Part shown: positions 15,800-23,882 of the stretch, in pieces
Layout of the letters: every line of letters begins with the position of its first letter
How positions within the stretch are numbered: position 1 is the stretch's first letter
Source: Azospirillum oryzae
GTDB taxonomy: Bacteria; Pseudomonadota; Alphaproteobacteria; Azospirillales; Azospirillaceae
Direction: 5' to 3'
Assembly: GCF_900177515.1 (NCBI RefSeq)
Contig: NZ_FXAK01000002.1
Coordinates: 538,001 to 602,000 of the forward strand
DNA length: 64,000 bases
Notes under the pieces: generated by a model
Database searches by the model: none
Told to the model about the DNA's origin: nothing
Seen by the model: only the letters and a program-made list of their open reading frames with translations
Program-made: the position numbers and the translations under genes

Positions 15800-18435
15800 G
15801 CCCGCCCCTCCCCTTCCACAACATCAATGGCCACCGGCGGCAGCCCGGCGCACCAGCGGCGCCATGCGCTGCGATAGCCGGCCTCCACCGCACGGGCATA
15901 GCCGGGCTCGTCCATCAGCGCCGACCGCCGCATCCGCTCGCGCAAATCCTTGCGCTGGGCGTCGAGGAAGCCACGGTCGGTCGCCAGCCGCACGCCCTGC
16001 GCCAGATAGCCGTCATCGTCCCGCGTCACCAGCTCCCCCATCCCGACGGCATCGAGCATGGTCGCGCCCCAACGGCCGATCTTGGTCGGCCCGCTCTGGT
16101 TCAGCACCGGCACGCCCATCCACAGCGCGTCGCAGATCGTCGTCCCGCCATTGGCGAAGACGGGGTCCAGCGCCACGTCGATGGTGACGTAATCCTGATA
16201 AGGATCCGGGGTGATGCCGCGCAACTCCAGCCGCTCCGCCGCGATGCCGTGCCGGGCGAAGGCGGCCAGCAGCCGCCGGTCGGCGCCGCCGCCGCTGCCC
16301 AGCCCCCGCCATTTCAGCACCAGCTTCGCCGTCGGCACCGCCGCCAGCAGCCGCGCCCACAGCGCGATGGTGGCGGCATTCACCTTGGTGATGTTGTTGA
16401 AGGACCCGAAGGTGACATGGCCGTTGCGCTCCAGCGGCGGCCGGTCCGGCGGTGCGAAGCCGGACTCCGCCGGGCGGTAGCACAGCACGCATCCCGGCAG
16501 CCGGATCAGCGTCTCCGCATGCAGCCCATCCGCCCCCGGCGGCGCCACGCGGGGATCGGCGATCTGGTAATCGACGGCGCTCAGCCCCGTCGTGTTGGGA
16601 TAGAGCGGCAGGCTGACCTGCAGCGGCGCCGGGCGGCGCGCCACCAGCGGCATGCGGTTGCGCGACATGTGGCCGCCGGCATCGACGAGGATGTCGATGC
16701 GGTCCTGCCGGATCCGGCGGTCGAGTTCCTCGTCCGACAGGGCCGCGACATCGCGCCAGCGGTCGGCCGCCGCCTGGAAACGCTCCGTCGTTGCGTCGCG
16801 GCTGCGGTCGTTGTGATAGCAGGTGACCTCCACCGCCCGGCGGTCGTGCCCCTCGATCAGCGGCAGCAGGAAATGGTAGCCCGGCCCCGGATAGCGCTGG
16901 AAATCCGGCGACAGGTAGCCGACGCGCAAGGTTCGCTCCGGATCGCGGTTCTCCACCGCATGCGGAGCCGCCGGGACGGCGGGCAGATGCCGCTCGAAGG
17001 CGCGGTGTTCGCGGAAGACCTCCACCGGATCGGCCCGGTCGTCGAAGCACAGGCAGAACAGCATGTTGGAGCGGATCGCCGCATCGTCCGGCGTCCGGTC
17101 CAGCGCGGCGCGGAAAGCCGCCACCGCCTCGCCATGCAGCCCGAGCGCCATCCAGGCGACGCCCAGGTTGGAGTTGGCCAATGCCAATTGTCCCGGATCG
17201 CCCAGCCTCCTTGCGCGCTCCAGCGGTGGGATCGCCTCCTCCGCCGCGTTGGCATCCAGCAGGAGCGTGCCGATGTTGACCCAGGCCGCCGCGTCGCCGG
17301 GCATCAGCGCCAGCGCCCGCCGGTGCCAGGACAGCGCCGCCTCCGGCTGCAAGGCCAGCTGGAAGGCTGATCCGGCATTGGCCGCCGGCGCCGCGTCGCC
17401 GGGCGCCACGCGCACCGCGCGCAGGCTCCACCGCGTCGCCCCTTCCATCCCCAACGTCGCCCGCGCCAGCCCAAGCCCCGACAGCGCCAGCCCCGAGGCC
17501 GGCGACAGCGCCAGCGCATGGCGGTAAGCCCGCTCCGCCTCCGCGGTCCGCCGGCCATAGAGCCGCCCGGCCAGCGCCAGCACCGCCTCCTCGGCCAGCG
17601 GCTCCAGCCTCACCAGCCGCGCCAGCCAGACCGGATCGCTTGCCGAGCCCCCCAGGCTCCGCACCGCCGCCGGACGCCCCGGATCCAGCGCCAGCAGCCG
17701 GCGCGCCGCCGCCAGGGCCCCCGCCCCGTCGCCGGACTGCTGCCGGATCTGCAGGCATTGCTCCAGCGGCTCCACCATCAGCGGCGCCAGCCCGGCCAGC
17801 GCCCGGAAGGCCGCTTCCGCCAGATCCGTCCGGCCGGCGTCGCGCAGCGCCGCCCCCCGGTTGAAGGCGGCCAGCACCCGGTGCGGCTCCAGCCTCGCCG
17901 CCCGCCCATACCAGTCGGCGGCATGCAGGAAGCGCCCGCAGTCGTACAGCGCGTCGCCCAGATCCGCCGCGCTGCCGGCATCCACCGGTTCCAGCGCCAT
18001 CGCCCGCAGCAGCGCCTGCGCCGCCGGCCCCTGCCGGCCCAGCCGCGTCCACACCGCCGCCTCCATCCGCGCCAGCGTCGGGTCGAGCGGCGCCAGACGG
18101 GCCGCACTGCGGAAGGCCGTCGCCGCGTCCTCCCAGCGTTCCGCCGCCTCCAGCAGCCGGCCCAGATTGGCATGGAAGACCGGCTGCTTCGGGTCGGCCT
18201 TCATCGCCTGCCGGATCCGCTCGATCCCCTCCGCCGGCGCACCGGTCTGCGCCTTGATCAGGCCCGACAGGTGCAGCGCGTCCGCCTGCTTCGGCAGCCG
18301 CTTCAGCACCTGCTCGTAGAGCGTCGCCGCCTCGGCCAGCTGCCCGTTCTGGTGATGGGTGACGGCACGGGTCAGCAGCACCTGTGCGTCGGCGGTGCCC
18401 GGCGGGCGTTGCGGCGGGCGATGGTTCGGTTTCAT
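15796..18435 (-). CDS. TPR repeat O-GlcNAc-transferase-like glycosyltransferase (SPINDLY family)
   Basis: This 879-aa protein has about 480 residues of tetratricopeptide repeats (for example LAEAATLYEQVLKRLPKQAD and GEAVAAFRAALDRTPDD), then a family 41 glycosyltransferase region at about 520-860. The latter carries RVGYLSPDFQRYPGPGYHFL, LVDAGGHMSRNRM, VTFGSFNNITKVN and the donor-site region NGGTTICDALWMGVPVL. Bacterial members often glycosylate flagellin or other surface proteins. The GT9 gene is coupled downstream (ATGA). The gene begins inside an upstream ORF on the same strand that has no stop of its own. A TGA overlapping this ATG exists only in the third frame. Confidence 0.9.
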   Translation of the reverse strand: MKPNHRPPQRPPGTADAQVLLTRAVTHHQNGQLAEAATLYEQVLKRLPKQADALHLSGLIKAQTGAPAEGIERIRQAMKADPKQPVFHANLGRLLEAAERWEDAATAFRSAARLAPLDPTLARMEAAVWTRLGRQGPAAQALLRAMALEPVDAGSAADLGDALYDCGRFLHAADWYGRAARLEPHRVLAAFNRGAALRDAGRTDLAEAAFRALAGLAPLMVEPLEQCLQIRQQSGDGAGALAAARRLLALDPGRPAAVRSLGGSASDPVWLARLVRLEPLAEEAVLALAGRLYGRRTAEAERAYRHALALSPASGLALSGLGLARATLGMEGATRWSLRAVRVAPGDAAPAANAGSAFQLALQPEAALSWHRRALALMPGDAAAWVNIGTLLLDANAAEEAIPPLERARRLGDPGQLALANSNLGVAWMALGLHGEAVAAFRAALDRTPDDAAIRSNMLFCLCFDDRADPVEVFREHRAFERHLPAVPAAPHAVENRDPERTLRVGYLSPDFQRYPGPGYHFLLPLIEGHDRRAVEVTCYHNDRSRDATTERFQAAADRWRDVAALSDEELDRRIRQDRIDILVDAGGHMSRNRMPLVARRPAPLQVSLPLYPNTTGLSAVDYQIADPRVAPPGADGLHAETLIRLPGCVLCYRPAESGFAPPDRPPLERNGHVTFGSFNNITKVNAATIALWARLLAAVPTAKLVLKWRGLGSGGGADRRLLAAFARHGIAAERLELRGITPDPYQDYVTIDVALDPVFANGGTTICDALWMGVPVLNQSGPTKIGRWGATMLDAVGMGELVTRDDDGYLAQGVRLATDRGFLDAQRKDLRERMRRSALMDEPGYARAVEAGYRSAWRRWCAGLPPVAIDVVEGEGRA

Positions 18436-19075
18436 CCGCTGTCGGCACTCTCTGGTGGTCCGGCGGATAATGCGGGTCGCCCGGCGGCGGAACAAGCGCC
18501 AGTTGGCGCTGCCGCTCGGCCAGGGCCGCTTCACGAGCGCGGGTGCGGCGCCGCTGCTCTTCGGTGCGGGCGCGCAACCGCTGTTCCTGGCGCAGCCGGC
18601 CGGCCAGCCGGCGCAGATCGTCGGCGGCGCGGCTTTCCGCCGCCGGCGGCAGGGCGCCCAGCGCCTCGCGGAAGTCGCCCAGCGTCGGAAAGCGGCTCCA
18701 GCCGCTGCGGAACCCCGCCCACACCGCCTCGAAGGCCGCCATCCAGCGGTCGGCCGGCCACGCCGCCATCGCCCGCACGTCGGCCTCCAGCAGGTCGGCG
18801 TCCGGCAGTTCCAGCGCGAAGCGCTCGGCCAGCTTCTCCAGCCCGATCAGCACATTCTCGATGCCGATCGCCGGGGTCAGCGCGCCGATGGCCTGCTCCA
18901 CCCGGTTGGCGAGCGCGCCGATCTCCTCCGGCGACAGATCCTGCGTCTCGAACCGCAGATCCGCCGCCTCAAGCCTGGCCAGCGAGGCGAAGGCGCAGGG
19001 CTGCAAGGGTTTCGCGGTTGCGGCCGGCGGCATCGGCGACAGGTCCGGCACGCAAGGAAGATGAGCGGCGGTCAT
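18435..19075 (-). CDS. Replication-associated protein, helicase-loader-like, 3' end unresolved
   Basis: About 213 codons read convincingly from ATG 19075 (alternative ATG 19033). They give a helical protein with AIGIENVLIGLEKLAERFAL, DVRAMAAWPADRWMAAFEAVW and FRSGWSRFPTLGDFREALG, then a basic coiled coil RRLAGRLRQEQRLRARTEEQ. The W-x-F-P-T-x-x-x-F pattern resembles phage-type helicase loaders; I rate this as suggestive only. The frame has no stop before 16013, so formally it is a 1,020-codon ORF lying over the TPR glycosyltransferase gene in another frame. The part beyond 18435 is low-complexity Gly/Ala/Arg, a shadow of that gene. The start overlaps the preceding gene by 107 bp. Either a stop or frame has been lost or the annotation end is uncertain; I give the coding-like part. 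Confidence 0.6.
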
Positions 19076-19772
19076 GGCGGGGCTCCCGGCGGAACTGAGG
19101 GGCGGAGGGCTGGGCAGGTGCGGCGATTGGCCGTTCGGCGGTCGGTTCGGCCGGCGCCACCAGCTCGCGGGCGATCCAGCGGCGCCAGGCCGCTCCCGGA
19201 TCCGGCGGACGGTAGCCGTTGCGGCGGTGGGCCTTGCGGCACCAGGACACGAACTTGGCGGTTACCCGGCTGGCATCGACCTCCGGCCGCTCCACCGCCG
19301 CCCAGGCCAGATCGGCGGCATCCGGCTGCCAGTCCGCCGCCAAAGCCTCCTCCCGCCGATCCATCCCCCCGCCCGAGGGGGAGGAGGAGGATTCAGGATT
19401 CTGGGATTCCAAGGAGATGCCGGCCGGCGAACCGCTGCTGTCAGCCGGCTGACAGGACAGGCCGGCGGTAACCCCCTCCATCCCCGCCAGCTGATAGGCG
19501 AACCCGCGCAGTCCCCGCCGCGGCTTGGCGCAGACCAGCGCCGCCGCAGAGTCCGAAGGAGCGTCCTGCGACGCCTTCTCCTGCAGGCCCTTCAGCACGG
19601 CGTTGAACCAGGCGCGGCTTTGCCCCAGCTCCTCGGCCAGCTCCCCTTGCGTGGCGGTGCAGACACCGTCGCGGTCGGCATGGGCGTAGAGCGCGGACAA
19701 CACCGCGATGTCGGCGGCCTGGATGCCGGGCACGGCGATCCAGCGCCTGTACATGTCGATGTATGGCTTCAT
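18969..19772 (-). CDS. Helix-turn-helix replisome-organizer-like protein
   Basis: This 267-aa protein opens with a winged-helix segment: IAVLSALYAHADRDG, then TATQGELAEELGQSRAWFN. In the middle it has a Ser/Pro-rich spacer, and at about residues 168-200 a segment SRVTAKFVSWCRKAHRRNG followed by DPGAAWRRWIARE. The HTH plus the C-terminal AAW-x-x-WI motif is the layout of phage and plasmid replisome organizers (lambda O / DnaD-like). This is inference from pattern, not a confirmed family. It points away from the iteron origin and is followed by the loader-like gene, which it overlaps. The pair would make sense as helpers of origin opening. Confidence 0.65.
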   Translation of the reverse strand: MKPYIDMYRRWIAVPGIQAADIAVLSALYAHADRDGVCTATQGELAEELGQSRAWFNAVLKGLQEKASQDAPSDSAAALVCAKPRRGLRGFAYQLAGMEGVTAGLSCQPADSSGSPAGISLESQNPESSSSPSGGGMDRREEALAADWQPDAADLAWAAVERPEVDASRVTAKFVSWCRKAHRRNGYRPPDPGAAWRRWIARELVAPAEPTAERPIAAPAQPSAPQFRREPRHDRRSSSLRAGPVADAAGRNRETLAALRLRLAGQA

Positions 19773-19945
19773 TGCGTCACCCGTCTGTCGGTCGATCCGT
19801 GGACGGGCGGAGACAAGGGGGCAGCGTCAACGGACTCGCTCTGAATCCGCTTGGCTTTGCGGGCCTGCCCTGCCATCATGGAGTCGCCAAACCGCCAGAT
19901 GTGGGGTGCCCGGGTTTCCCTCGGTCTCCTCCGTCCGACACGAAG

Positions 19946-19975
19946 GGCCCGGAGCAATCCGGGCCTTTTGTGTTT
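19946..19975 (+). terminator. Orphan intrinsic terminator in the origin region (possible small RNA end)
   Basis: GGCCCGGA, a GCAA tetraloop and TCCGGGCC form a perfect 8-bp stem followed by TTTTGTGTTT on the plus strand. No plus-strand gene ends here, as the nearest upstream genes are all on the minus strand. A short untranslated RNA starting between about 19775 and 19900, antisense to or divergent from the organizer-like gene, is the simplest explanation. Confidence 0.65.
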
Positions 19976-20250
19976 GCGGAGGTCGGTTGTCCGTTACCTC
20001 ATGCTGCTCGTTCCTTCAGAAAGCACGGGATGCAAGCACCCGTGGCGCCGGCCAGCATCTGGCAGGGGCGCATGTCGATGCGCGTCAGGGCGGTTTTCGC
20101 CCGTTTTTTGAAATGTGTACGTGCCGTCGCGCATCTGTCCACGGTCTTGGAAAAATCGCCCATGGGCGGCATTTCGCGGACACCCGGCGGGATTCTCACG
20201 GAGGAATCAACCACTTGGGCTGGAGCCGCCACGCCCGGCCGCCGGCAAGT

Positions 20251-20473
20251 GTCGCCGTTGTGCCGAAAGATTCGGGTCCAAACGTCGCCGTTGTGCCGAA
20301 AGATTCTTGGACATCGGCAGCGTGCGACGGCCGGATCGTGCCGTCGAACGTCGCCGTTCTGCCGAATGATGGAGCGGATCCCTCCCCTCCCCCACCCTCC
20401 CCAGGATGGAATCGGCGGGGAATCGGGCGGGAATCGGCCCTCCGGCATATCGTCCGAATGTCGCCGTTCTGCC
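20251..20473 (+). repeat. Iterons, direct set of four copies
   Basis: Four copies share the core GTCGCCGTTNTGCC. Copies 1 (20251-20273) and 2 (20284-20306) are identical over 23 bp, ending GCCGAAAGATTC, and start 33 bp apart. Copy 3 (20350-20370) starts 66 bp after copy 2. Copy 4 (20460-20473, preceded by CCGAAT) starts 110 bp further on. Spacings of 33, 66 and 110 are multiples of 11 bp, so the copies lie on one face of the DNA, as expected for initiator binding sites. Confidence 0.88.
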
Positions 20474-20589
20474 AGTCAAAGGCCATCCAAGGGGGCATTC
20501 AGCCGTCACAGCAGGGGAGAGGGCCCACAATAACCCAATGAAAACAGCCTCTTGCCTCCCAACCCCCTGCCCTCGCCACCCTCCGGCAC

Positions 20590-20752
20590 GGCAGAACGCA
20601 GACGTTGGCCCCGCCATCCAGTCGGCGGCAGCCTGTCCGTCGCCACCCATTCGCCGCCGTCCGCCGCCGGCCGGCAAAACTGGCAGAACGGCGACATTCG
20701 GAGCCCCAATCCGCCCCGGTCCCGGGAATCTTTCGGCAGAACGGCGACGTTT
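20590..20752 (-). repeat. Iterons, inverted set of three copies ahead of rep
   Basis: These copies run opposite to the direct set. A degenerate copy lies at 20590-20607 (GGCAGAACGCAGACGTTG), an exact copy at 20682-20695 (GGCAGAACGGCGAC), and an extended copy at about 20727-20752 (GAATCTTTCGGCAGAACGGC then GACGTT). The segment 20682-20701 is the perfect 20-bp inverse of 20454-20473. The pair nearest rep overlaps its promoter region, which fits autorepression by the initiator or origin handcuffing. Confidence 0.82.
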
Positions 20753-20783
20753 GAGCCGGCAGTGTGGAACAGGGCGGCAGGCT

Positions 20784-20792
20784 TGTGGATTA
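20784..20792 (-). promoter_or_regulatory. DnaA-box-like site
   Basis: TGTGGATTA differs by one base from the complement of the DnaA box TTATCCACA. It lies between the inverted iterons and the rep start. A single box with one mismatch is suggestive only. Confidence 0.4.
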
Positions 20793-20837
20793 TGGCTAGG
20801 ACCCCTTCAAGCCGCACGGGACCCGCGGAGAGATCGC

Positions 20838-21785
20838 ATGACCCAGACCACCAACGCCGAGCTGCTCGACCGGCCGCTGCAATTGGCTCTGCGGCTCGAT
20901 TCCCCGCTGACCGGCGATGTCCAGAACGACCGCCACATGATGGTCTACAGCCTGTTCGGCCTGTCGAAGGACAAGGCGGAATCGCTGCCGACCTATGATG
21001 ACGGCAAGGTGCGGATCGAGGTGCGGGCGCCGAAGAATGTCGGCGTTGCGACGATCTGGGACAAGGCGGTGCTGCTCTACGCCATCTCGCTGCTGCGCGA
21101 GAAGATGGACTCCGGCAAGGGCCCCTCCAAGCTGGGCGAGTTGCACTTCACCACCAGCGACCTCCAGCGCATCGTCGGCAAGACCGCCGGCGGCAGCGCC
21201 TACGACAAGATCGAAGGCGCGCTGGAGCGGCTGCAGGGCACCCAGATCAAGACCAACCTGGAAACCGGCGGGGAGGGCGAGAGCGGCGCCTTCTCGTGGA
21301 TTTCCGACTACAAGCTGCTCTACCAGCGCAAGAAGGACGGCGAGCGGGCGGTGCGCGGTCTGAAGCTGACGCTGTCGGGCTGGGTCACCCGCGCGGCGCT
21401 GGGCCACAATCTGCTGAGCTACGACGACCAGTATTTCGCACTGAAGCCGGTGGAAAAGCGCCTGTACGAGATCGCCCGCGCCCACCTCGCCCGCGGCCAT
21501 GCCTTCTGGATGGCGCTGGAGCCGCTGCGCAAGCGCGTCGGCTCCGACAACGACCTGCGCAAGTTCAAGAACGCGCTCGGCCCCGTCCTCGCCGCCGACC
21601 GCATCCCCGGCTATGGCGTCCGCATCGTCGAGACGGCGGAATACAAGGAAACCATGAAGGCGCGCGGCGCCGTTCAGGGCCGCGTGCTGAACGCCGAGTT
21701 GCCGGTCCTGTTCTGGAAGAAGGACCAGGGCCAGCCGGAAAACTGGATCGACGTTCCCAAGGTGGAATACGACGAAACGGTCTGA
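20838..21785 (+). CDS. Plasmid-type replication initiator, RPA (replication initiator protein A) family
   Basis: This 315-aa protein resembles the RPA initiator family of alphaproteobacterial plasmids and chromids. It has an N-terminal segment PLQLALRLDSPLTGDVQNDR, a central DNA-binding part (LHFTTSDLQRIVGKTAGGS, YDKIEGALERLQGTQIKTN) and a second winged-helix-like part ending FLW-type KKDQGQPENWIDVPK. The start at 20838 follows GGAGAG by 5 bases; the frame is open farther upstream but runs through the iterons. It would bind the adjacent iterons and recruit the replication machinery. parA follows by 104 bp. Confidence 0.85.
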   Translation: MTQTTNAELLDRPLQLALRLDSPLTGDVQNDRHMMVYSLFGLSKDKAESLPTYDDGKVRIEVRAPKNVGVATIWDKAVLLYAISLLREKMDSGKGPSKLGELHFTTSDLQRIVGKTAGGSAYDKIEGALERLQGTQIKTNLETGGEGESGAFSWISDYKLLYQRKKDGERAVRGLKLTLSGWVTRAALGHNLLSYDDQYFALKPVEKRLYEIARAHLARGHAFWMALEPLRKRVGSDNDLRKFKNALGPVLAADRIPGYGVRIVETAEYKETMKARGAVQGRVLNAELPVLFWKKDQGQPENWIDVPKVEYDETV

Positions 21786-21889
21786 TCCCCTGCCCCTCCG
21801 GCCACACCCGTTTGGTAGACACCCGTTGCCGGAGTCGCGACAACTTGCTAGGGTCGCTGCCAACCGGTGCCGGGGCAGGAGGACGGGGC

Positions 21890-22912
21890 GTGACAGGGGA
21901 ACAGTTGAAGGCGTTGCGGGAACGGCGCGGCCTGACCCAGACGCAGATGGCGGCTTATGTCAATGAATTGACCGGCCGCAAATATGACAAGCAGCGGCTC
22001 AGCAAGTGGGAAACCGGCAAGGAGGCCCTGCCCCGCGACCTGCTGGGCCGGCTTCTGCTGCTGGATCTGGAACGGCCGGAAAGCGCCCTGCCCCGCCGCG
22101 GCACCACCGTCGCCGTCGGCCTGCAGAAGGGCGGCACCGCCAAGACCGCGACCTCCATCAACCTTGCCTTCATCCTGGCGCGTGCCGGCAACCGCGTCCT
22201 GCTGGTCGATGCCGACCCGCAGGGCAACGCCACCGTCCATGTCGGCGTGCCGCAGACCGACGTGGTGGCGCTGACCGAGGCGGGCAAGGTCCTCTACCAC
22301 GCGCTGATGGGCAAGACCCCGCTCGACGCGGTGATCCTTCCCACCAGTGTGGAGGGGCTGGACGTCGTCCCCTCCAGCATCGCGCTGGCCAGTGCCGACA
22401 CCGAGCTGCCGGGCAACCTGACCAACGCCCAGACGGCCCTTGCCGAGATGCTGGACGGCGTGCGCGAGCGCTATGATGTGATCGTCATCGACTGCGCCCC
22501 CAACCTCGGCGCCGTCACCATCAACGCGCTGACCGCCGCCGATTACGTCCTGGTGCCCTGTCAGGCGGAACCGCACGCCATCCTCGGCGTCAGCGCCTTC
22601 CTCGACACCGTCGCCAAGATCCAGCGTCGCCTCAACCCGCGGCTGGAGGTGCTGGGCATCCTGCCCACCATGGTCAACCCGCGCCAGACCCAGGACCGCT
22701 CGTCGCTCGACGACATCCAGCGCCTGTGGGGCGACAGCCGCCGCGTGTTCCCGCCGGTGCCGCGCGCCACCATCTACGCCCAGGCGGCGGGCGCCAACGT
22801 CATCACGCTGGACGCCGACATCGGCGCCCCCGGTGTGGAGAGCTATGCCGCCATCGCCTCCGCTCTGCTGACCGCCATGGGCCGCCTGCAGGAGACCGTC
22901 GATGCCGCCTAA
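21890..22912 (+). CDS. parA: ParA partition ATPase with N-terminal HTH (type Ia)
   Basis: This 340-aa protein begins with an XRE-like helix-turn-helix (residues 1-60: LKALRERRGLTQTQMAAY, QRLSKWETGKEALPRDL). The ATPase domain follows, with deviant Walker A LQKGGTAKTATSINLAF, DADPQGNAT, and Walker B-like VIVIDCAPNLG. The GTG start at 21890 has AGGAGG 5 bases upstream. The HTH form is typical of ParA proteins that repress their own operon and move ParB-bound DNA. It overlaps parB by 11 bp. Confidence 0.93.
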   Translation: MTGEQLKALRERRGLTQTQMAAYVNELTGRKYDKQRLSKWETGKEALPRDLLGRLLLLDLERPESALPRRGTTVAVGLQKGGTAKTATSINLAFILARAGNRVLLVDADPQGNATVHVGVPQTDVVALTEAGKVLYHALMGKTPLDAVILPTSVEGLDVVPSSIALASADTELPGNLTNAQTALAEMLDGVRERYDVIVIDCAPNLGAVTINALTAADYVLVPCQAEPHAILGVSAFLDTVAKIQRRLNPRLEVLGILPTMVNPRQTQDRSSLDDIQRLWGDSRRVFPPVPRATIYAQAAGANVITLDADIGAPGVESYAAIASALLTAMGRLQETVDAA

Positions 22913-23756
22913 GAAGCTGACCCGGCAGACCGCCGCCACCGTTCTTCAGGCCAAGGAGGCCGGCTTCGCCGCCGAGACCGACCGCATGTTCGGGCTGAGC
23001 GGCGTGCTGCCCCGGCTGGTCGAGGTCGATCTGGACGCCGTCGAGACCAACCCCGGCCAGCCGCGCACGGTGTTCGACGACGAGTCCCTGCGCTCGCTGG
23101 CCGACTCCATCGCCCGCCACGGGTTGCAGCAACCCGTGCTGGTGCAGGAGGGGACGGAGAAGGGCCGCTATCGGCTGGTGGCCGGCGAACGGCGGTTGCG
23201 CGCCCACCGGCTGCTCGGCCGCGGCACCATCGCCGCCATCATCACCAAGGGCCGGCCGGAAGAGATCGCGCTGATCGAGAATGTCCAGCGCGTGGACCTC
23301 GACGCCATCGACCTCGCCCGCGGCCTGTCGCAGCTGATCGAGGCGCATGGCTACACCCAGACGGAGGTGGCGGCGGCCGTCGGCTGCTCGGAGGCCGAGG
23401 TGTCGAAGCGCCTGAAGGTGCTGCGCCTGCCCGACGACATCCTCGCCGACTACCGCGCCAACCCCGACGCGGTGTCGCGCTCCGCCCTGGTCGAGCTGGC
23501 CTTCGTCGAGGACGAGGCGGAACTGCGCCGGCTGTGGCAGACGGCGCGGACCGGCGGGCTGACGGTCGGCGCGGTGCGGGCGGCCCGTCCGGCGGCCTCC
23601 AGCACGGCGGAGCCGCTGCGGGTGCTGGGCAAGGCGATCAACCGGATGGACAAGGACCTCGCCGCCATCGACACCGTCGCCCAGGCCCTCCAGCGCGAAC
23701 ACCGCGAACGGCTGCAGGCCCTGCGCGACCGCATCGACGCCCTGTTGAACGGCTGA
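22902..23756 (+). CDS. parB: ParB centromere-binding partition protein
   Basis: This 284-aa protein has the ParB/Spo0J N-terminal domain (NPGQPRTVFDDESLRSLADS, the CTP-binding motif region LVAGERRLRAHRLLG, IENVQRVDLDAIDLARGLSQ) and the HTH (YTQTEVAAAVGCSEAEVSKR). A C-terminal helix would mediate dimerisation. It overlaps parA and is followed within 100 bp by two similar palindromes that are good parS candidates. Confidence 0.94.
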   Translation: MPPKKLTRQTAATVLQAKEAGFAAETDRMFGLSGVLPRLVEVDLDAVETNPGQPRTVFDDESLRSLADSIARHGLQQPVLVQEGTEKGRYRLVAGERRLRAHRLLGRGTIAAIITKGRPEEIALIENVQRVDLDAIDLARGLSQLIEAHGYTQTEVAAAVGCSEAEVSKRLKVLRLPDDILADYRANPDAVSRSALVELAFVEDEAELRRLWQTARTGGLTVGAVRAARPAASSTAEPLRVLGKAINRMDKDLAAIDTVAQALQREHRERLQALRDRIDALLNG

Positions 23757-23770
23757 CCACGCCAGCCGCA

Positions 23771-23788
23771 GCTTTCGAATGCGAAAGC
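23771..23788. promoter_or_regulatory. parS-like palindrome 1
   Basis: GCTTTCGAATGCGAAAGC is a perfect dyad (7-bp arms, 4-nt centre) 15 bp after the parB stop. It shares TTTCG-N4-CGAAA with the next site. Position and similarity suggest a ParB-binding centromere; a terminator is unlikely because no T-tract follows. Confidence 0.6.
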
Positions 23789-23828
23789 TCGCGATAATTG
23801 TACCGGGACGACGCAGCACCCCAGAGTT

Positions 23829-23846
23829 GCTTTCGATCGCGAAACC
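23829..23846. promoter_or_regulatory. parS-like palindrome 2
   Basis: The core TTTCGATCGCGAAA (23831-23844) is a second copy of the TTTCG-N4-CGAAA form, 58 bp after the first. Confidence 0.55.
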
Positions 23847-23882
23847 CCCTGACGCCAACCCAGAGGCTAAACGCCTGTGGTT

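Larger units (their letters stand above)
19773..20837. other. Replication origin region (no protein gene)
   Basis: This 1,065-bp stretch between the divergent organizer-like gene and rep contains no credible coding sequence. It holds an orphan plus-strand terminator, four direct iteron copies and three inverted copies, a DnaA-box-like site, a 12-bp palindrome CGCCCATGGGCG at 20157-20168, and a GGAATCGG motif three times near 20408-20438. The presence of iterons directly before an RPA-type initiator gene indicates the vegetative origin. The exact melting site is not visible. Confidence 0.75.

Noticed and set aside
19860-19975. tRNA gene ahead of the orphan terminator
   Set aside because: There is no T-loop consensus (GGTTCGAATCC-type) and no 3' acceptor pairing.
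19763-20533. Open frames of about 250-280 codons across the origin
   Set aside because: They run through the iterons and terminator, have no ribosome site or protein-like features, and are explained by GC bias.
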